A stretch of 28,738 nt of DNA from J005 sp964613235 (GTDB lineage Bacteria; Pseudomonadota; Zetaproteobacteria; Mariprofundales; Mariprofundaceae). The stretch is taken from assembly GCA_964613235.1 (NCBI GenBank), contig CAZTGM010000021.1:1-28738 (forward strand), given 5' to 3'. Position numbers and translations under genes: made by a program. Below, piece after piece: positions 25,801 through 28,738 of the stretch; position 1 is the first letter of the stretch, and each line of letters starts with the position of its first letter. The notes below the pieces were generated by a model. That model worked only from the letters and a program-made list of their open reading frames with translations. It ran no database searches and was not told the DNA's origin.

Positions 25801-26421
25801 ATGGCAGATAACAACCCCCAGGAGCCCAAAATCGTACGTGATATCCATGTACGTAATGACCAGTTGGAAGGCACCGCCTACAAAAAGCAAAACAATGTTT
25901 TACGCATGGTACTGTTCTATGTCGCATGCGGACTGCTGGTTATCCTCGTATCTTATGGCGGGCTACTCTTCACCAAGTCCAATCTGAAAGAAGGCATTGC
26001 CAGTGGTGATGCGGCCACCCTCGAAAAGGCCATTAATTTCACACGCGTCAACCGCACGCTGAAATCCCAGATGCCGGGCATTCTGCAGGCAGCCAAGCCC
26101 AGCGATGATGCCAGCAAATACATGGCCTCTGCCGATATCAAATACGAAGGTCCGATCCTGCAGGTGTCGCCGGAAAACATTGCCGATGTACTGGTCAAAA
26201 GCGGTCTCATCAGCAAAAATCCGGATGGCAGCCTTTCCTATGATGATGTGGAAACATCATTCGAATCCATGGCTTATTCGCGCATTACCGTCAAGGCTGT
26301 CAGCAAACAGCATCCGGAACTCTGGCTCATGCTGACCATCCAGAAAGATGAATCGCTGGTGCAATGGCGTGTTACCGGCGTACTGATGTCTGAACCGTTA
26401 CGCGACAAGGCCATCGAATAA
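25801..26421 (+). CDS. Single-pass membrane protein, DUF2939-like
   Basis: 206 residues. A charged N-terminal cytoplasmic segment (1-32), one TM helix (about 33-57, VLRMVLFYVACGLLVILVSYGG), then a periplasmic domain beginning SNLKEGIASGDAATLEKAINFTRVNRTLKSQM. This pattern (a small helix pair with 'GDAATLE..I.F..V...L', then a beta-rich end with WLMLTIQKDESLVQWRVTGVLM) resembles DUF2939 proteins, whose function is unknown. AGGAGG stands 8 bases before the ATG at 25801. It is transcribed alone: its own promoter-like element upstream and a strong terminator directly downstream. The family assignment is tentative. Confidence 0.65.
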   Translation: MADNNPQEPKIVRDIHVRNDQLEGTAYKKQNNVLRMVLFYVACGLLVILVSYGGLLFTKSNLKEGIASGDAATLEKAINFTRVNRTLKSQMPGILQAAKPSDDASKYMASADIKYEGPILQVSPENIADVLVKSGLISKNPDGSLSYDDVETSFESMAYSRITVKAVSKQHPELWLMLTIQKDESLVQWRVTGVLMSEPLRDKAIE

Positions 26422-26440
26422 CGCCCTGTCGACGCAAACA

Positions 26441-26482
26441 AAAAACGCCCGGCAGAAGCTACATTCCGCCGGGCGTTTTTTT
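26441..26482. terminator. Bidirectional terminator between the DUF2939-like gene and the helicase
   Basis: AAAAACGCCCGGC and GCCGGGCGTTTTT form a 13-bp stem around a 14-base loop, followed by TT on the plus strand. The A-tract on the left gives the converging helicase transcript its own U-tract. Confidence 0.88.
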
Positions 26483-26499
26483 GTTATGCTGCAAAAATA

Positions 26500-27756
26500 T
26501 CAGGCAGCGACAGTCCTTTGCGGACGCCTGCGTCGACGCGATGAACGACCTGAACGTCGTACGTCACGACAACCATGCGCAGCGTTTTCCCGATGCGTGG
26601 CAGAACCACGGGCAGATGCGGATAATTGTGCTGAAAAACCCGGCACGTCCACGACCGGTATTTTTTTACGGATCAGCTTCTCGATACCGGCCAGCAATTT
26701 CATTTCTTCCTGGCTAACCAGTGACATCGCTTCGCCGGACCGGCCTGCCCGGCCTGTGCGTCCGATACGATGTACATAATCCTCGGGCACATTCGGCAGC
26801 TCATAATTCACCACATGCGGCAACTGGTCGATATCCAGTCCACGTGCGGCGATATCAGTTGCCACCAATACGCGAACCTCACCCTTCTTGAAACCAGCCA
26901 GCGCCTTGGTGCGGGCTGTCTGGCTCTTATTGCCATGAATCGCCGCGGCATGAATGCCATCCTTGCCCAGTTGTTCGGTCAGGCGATTGGCGCCATGTTT
27001 GGTACGCGTAAACACCAGCACCTGTCGCCAGTCCTGGCTCGAAATCAGATATGAAAGCAAGGCTCGCTTGCCTGCTTTCTCCACCTTGTGCACCACCTGG
27101 CTGACTTGCCCCGCCGTTTCGTTGCGCGCCACTTCCACCAGTACAGGATCATGCAGAATGCCACCTGCCAGACGCTTAATATCATTGGAAAATGTCGCCG
27201 AAAACAACAGGTTCTGTCGCTGTTTCGGCAACAGCGCCAATACCCTGCGAATGTCGTGAATGAAGCCCATGTCCAGCATGCGATCCGCTTCATCGAGTAC
27301 CAGCATATTGACCTGCGACAGATCAGCAACGCCCTGCCCTGCCAGGTCCAGCAAACGTCCCGGCGTTGCCACAAGCACATCTACACCGCGGCGCAGGGTT
27401 TTAATCTGCGGCTGAATACCGACGCCACCGAATACCACGGCAGAGCGTATGGGAAGATATTTACCATAAGTGACAATACTTTCTCCGACCTGCGCAGCCA
27501 GCTCACGTGTCGGTGTCAGCACCAATACGCGGATACGACGTTTGCCGGAGTTAACCGGTTTCTTTTGCAGCAAAGCCAGCATTGGTAGCGTAAAGCCCGC
27601 GGTCTTGCCTGTGCCTGTCTGGGCTGCAGCCATGATATCGTGCCCCTCGAGCACCACCGGTATGGCTTGCGCCTGAATTGGTGTCGGGCTTGTATAGCCC
27701 TGTTCGCGCACAGCGCGAAGGATCTCTCTCGGGAGATCAAGTTGTTCAAATGTCAT
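26500..27756 (-). CDS. rhlE: DEAD-box ATP-dependent RNA helicase, RhlE-like
   Basis: 418 residues. It unwinds RNA in the cytoplasm (ribosome assembly or RNA decay). Motifs in order: Q motif (FEQLDL ... TSPTPIQAQAIP), AQTGTGKT (45-52), PTREL (82-86), TPGR (131-134), DEAD (155-158), SAT (186-188), then VFTRTK, ATDIAARGLDI and HRIGRTGRAG. The tail is basic and low-complexity (SGRSSRRRRRPQR), as in RhlE-type proteins. The ATG at 27756 gives the normal family N-terminus; an upstream in-frame ATG (27831) adds 25 residues without similarity. Divergent from the rraA-like gene 202 bp away. Confidence 0.93.
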   Translation of the reverse strand: MTFEQLDLPREILRAVREQGYTSPTPIQAQAIPVVLEGHDIMAAAQTGTGKTAGFTLPMLALLQKKPVNSGKRRIRVLVLTPTRELAAQVGESIVTYGKYLPIRSAVVFGGVGIQPQIKTLRRGVDVLVATPGRLLDLAGQGVADLSQVNMLVLDEADRMLDMGFIHDIRRVLALLPKQRQNLLFSATFSNDIKRLAGGILHDPVLVEVARNETAGQVSQVVHKVEKAGKRALLSYLISSQDWRQVLVFTRTKHGANRLTEQLGKDGIHAAAIHGNKSQTARTKALAGFKKGEVRVLVATDIAARGLDIDQLPHVVNYELPNVPEDYVHRIGRTGRAGRSGEAMSLVSQEEMKLLAGIEKLIRKKIPVVDVPGFSAQLSASARGSATHRENAAHGCRDVRRSGRSSRRRRRPQRTVAA

Positions 27757-27821
27757 TGTATGTATTTCCAGTATCTGCCCGCCGGAAGAATCCGGACTGA
27801 TCTGGGTCAGATGTATATTCA

Positions 27822-27872
27822 TTCGCATCAACTCGATGCGAAAAAGCGATGCCGATCAGAAAACGATCGCTT
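27822..27872. promoter_or_regulatory. Two inverted repeats in the helicase/rraA spacer
   Basis: TTCGCATC (27822-27829) and GATGCGAA (27835-27842) flank 5 bases; directly adjacent, AAGCGAT (27844-27850) and ATCGCTT (27866-27872) flank 15 bases. Both lie between the divergent starts, where operators or 5'-UTR hairpins of the helicase mRNA would be expected. DEAD-box genes are often autoregulated or cold-induced through long leaders; that role is inferred. Confidence 0.35.
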
Positions 27873-27958
27873 GAAGTGCCGGCACTGTACAGTATCGGCA
27901 GACAATCACAAGCCATTCAGCCAGAATCGCGTCCTGTATTCTTCGAGGGAGGCGTCTT

Positions 27959-28438
27959 ATGCCGTTCAAAACCACCGACCTGTACGATGAACATCTGGAA
28001 ACATTGCAGGTTGCTGCGCCCATTTTTCGCGATTTCGGCGGCAAACACGCATTCCACGGACAAATCGTGACCCTGAAGGCTGTCGACGACAATACCTATC
28101 TGAAAGCTGCCTTTGAAACAACCGGTACAGGCAAGGTGCTCGTTGTCGATGCTGCCGGTTCACTGCGCTGCGCAATGATGGGCGATGTGATGGCCGCACT
28201 TGGTGCACGCAACGGCTGGGAAGGCATCGTCATTCACGGCTGCATTCGTGATTCCGCTGATGTCGCCAAGATCGATATCGGCGTCAAGGCGCTGGCGACA
28301 ATCCCGCGCAAAACCGTCAAACGAAATCAGGGGATCATGGATATCCCTGTCCATTTTGCCAATGTTACCTTCTACGCCGGTCACTATCTCTATGCCGATG
28401 AAGACGGCATTGTACTTTCGGAGTCAGCACTAATTTAA
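27959..28438 (+). CDS. rraA: RraA-family protein (RNase E inhibitor or HMG/oxaloacetate aldolase-decarboxylase type)
   Basis: 159 residues, single-domain RraA fold. It begins TTDLYDEHLETLQV and contains the family core GGSLR-like segment, GDVMAALGARNGWEGIVIHGCIRD (75-98) and KALATIPRKT. The metal/substrate motif D-x20-R-D is intact (D76, R97, D98), as in both E. coli RraA and class II HMG/CHA aldolases. Length and N-terminus match RraA rather than the longer aldolases. RraA binds RNase E and DEAD-box helicases in E. coli, so its place beside a helicase gene is suggestive. GAGGGAGG lies about 7 bases before the ATG. Confidence 0.88.
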   Translation: MPFKTTDLYDEHLETLQVAAPIFRDFGGKHAFHGQIVTLKAVDDNTYLKAAFETTGTGKVLVVDAAGSLRCAMMGDVMAALGARNGWEGIVIHGCIRDSADVAKIDIGVKALATIPRKTVKRNQGIMDIPVHFANVTFYAGHYLYADEDGIVLSESALI

Positions 28439-28738
28439 GATGCTTTCGAAGGCAAATTCAGTACAGTCATTCCCCTGCGACACGGTTTCGGAGTACCTGC
28501 TATTCCATTTGTAGCCGCTCCAATTTCCGTGTTCGGCCACACTTACCTGCCAGATGCGGGCAGGCGCTGATACACAAGCGTAGGCAAATCCAAGCGAAAA
28601 GAAGCGTACTTCCCCCACCAGCTACAATCGATATACACATCCAGGAGCAGCTTGTCACCACGTAATCGCACATCGTCGGGGCGATAGATAGATTCCCCTC
28701 AAAAAGTCACAACCCATTGATATATTGAGACAAAGCGA
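28439..28738. other. Terminal 300 bp without a confident gene
   Basis: On the minus strand, a frame open from 28698 to 28543 encodes about 51 residues that look partly protein-like (DDVRLRGDKLLLDVYIDCSWW, then FRLDLPTLVYQRLP), bounded by an in-frame TGA upstream and TAA downstream. A different frame (28618-28430) has 62 residues and overlaps the rraA stop. Neither has a good ribosome binding site. This may be a decayed gene or simple spacer. No strong terminator after rraA was found. Confidence 0.25.

Noticed and set aside
28430..28618. 62-codon minus-strand frame over the rraA stop
   Set aside because: GTG start without a ribosome binding site, no recognisable motif, and overlap with a real gene end.

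Overview
The window comes from a Gram-negative, probably autotrophic proteobacterium. Evidence is a full outer-membrane type II secretion system (T2SS), GlpX-type fructose bisphosphatase next to transketolase, GAPDH, PGK and a class II aldolase of the Calvin-cycle kind, and a pyrophosphate-dependent phosphofructokinase. Composition is even, roughly 50-55% G+C by eye. The gene mix would suit an iron- or sulfur-oxidising chemolithoautotroph such as a zetaproteobacterium, but no rRNA or other taxonomic marker is present, so that placement is a guess.

Left part (1-2929): the 3' end of a creatininase-family gene; a small glycine-zipper envelope protein (minus strand) that looks frameshifted near its C-terminus; a PPi-dependent phosphofructokinase (pfp, minus) divergent from an inositol-monophosphatase-family phosphatase. 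A gene-free stretch of about 360 bp with a REP-like hairpin and an AT-rich promoter-like region follows.

Central carbon block (3293-11295, all plus): glpX, tkt, gap, pgk, pyk, fba. Together with pfp these cover most of the triose/hexose part of the Calvin cycle and glycolysis/gluconeogenesis. RuBisCO and phosphoribulokinase are not in the window. There is a strong palindromic terminator after glpX, a remarkable double hairpin between gap and pgk, a pgk-pyk junction with no spacer, and a bidirectional terminator after fba.

Transporter pair (11330-14141): an MFS permease of the UMF1/Atg22-like type (minus) divergent from a DASS/SLC13-type anion:Na+ symporter (plus).

Secretion block (14158-25371, all minus; transcription runs from high to low coordinates): a small three-helix membrane protein, gspC, gspD, gspE, gspF, two non-canonical genes (a signal-peptide/multi-TM protein and a YidD-like membrane insertion factor), then gspG, H, I, J, K, L, M. 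Most junctions overlap by a few bases, indicating one translationally coupled operon with probable promoters before gspC and gspD. The YidD-like gene sits directly against the major pseudopilin gene. This is the most interesting arrangement in the window, because it suggests an insertion helper dedicated to pseudopilins.

Right part (25402-28738): a single-TM DUF2939-like protein with a 400-bp upstream region containing several hairpins; a RhlE-type DEAD-box RNA helicase (minus) divergent from an RraA-family protein (plus) across a spacer with two inverted repeats; and a final 300 bp in which no gene can be called confidently. No CRISPR array, insertion sequence, tRNA or rRNA was recognised.
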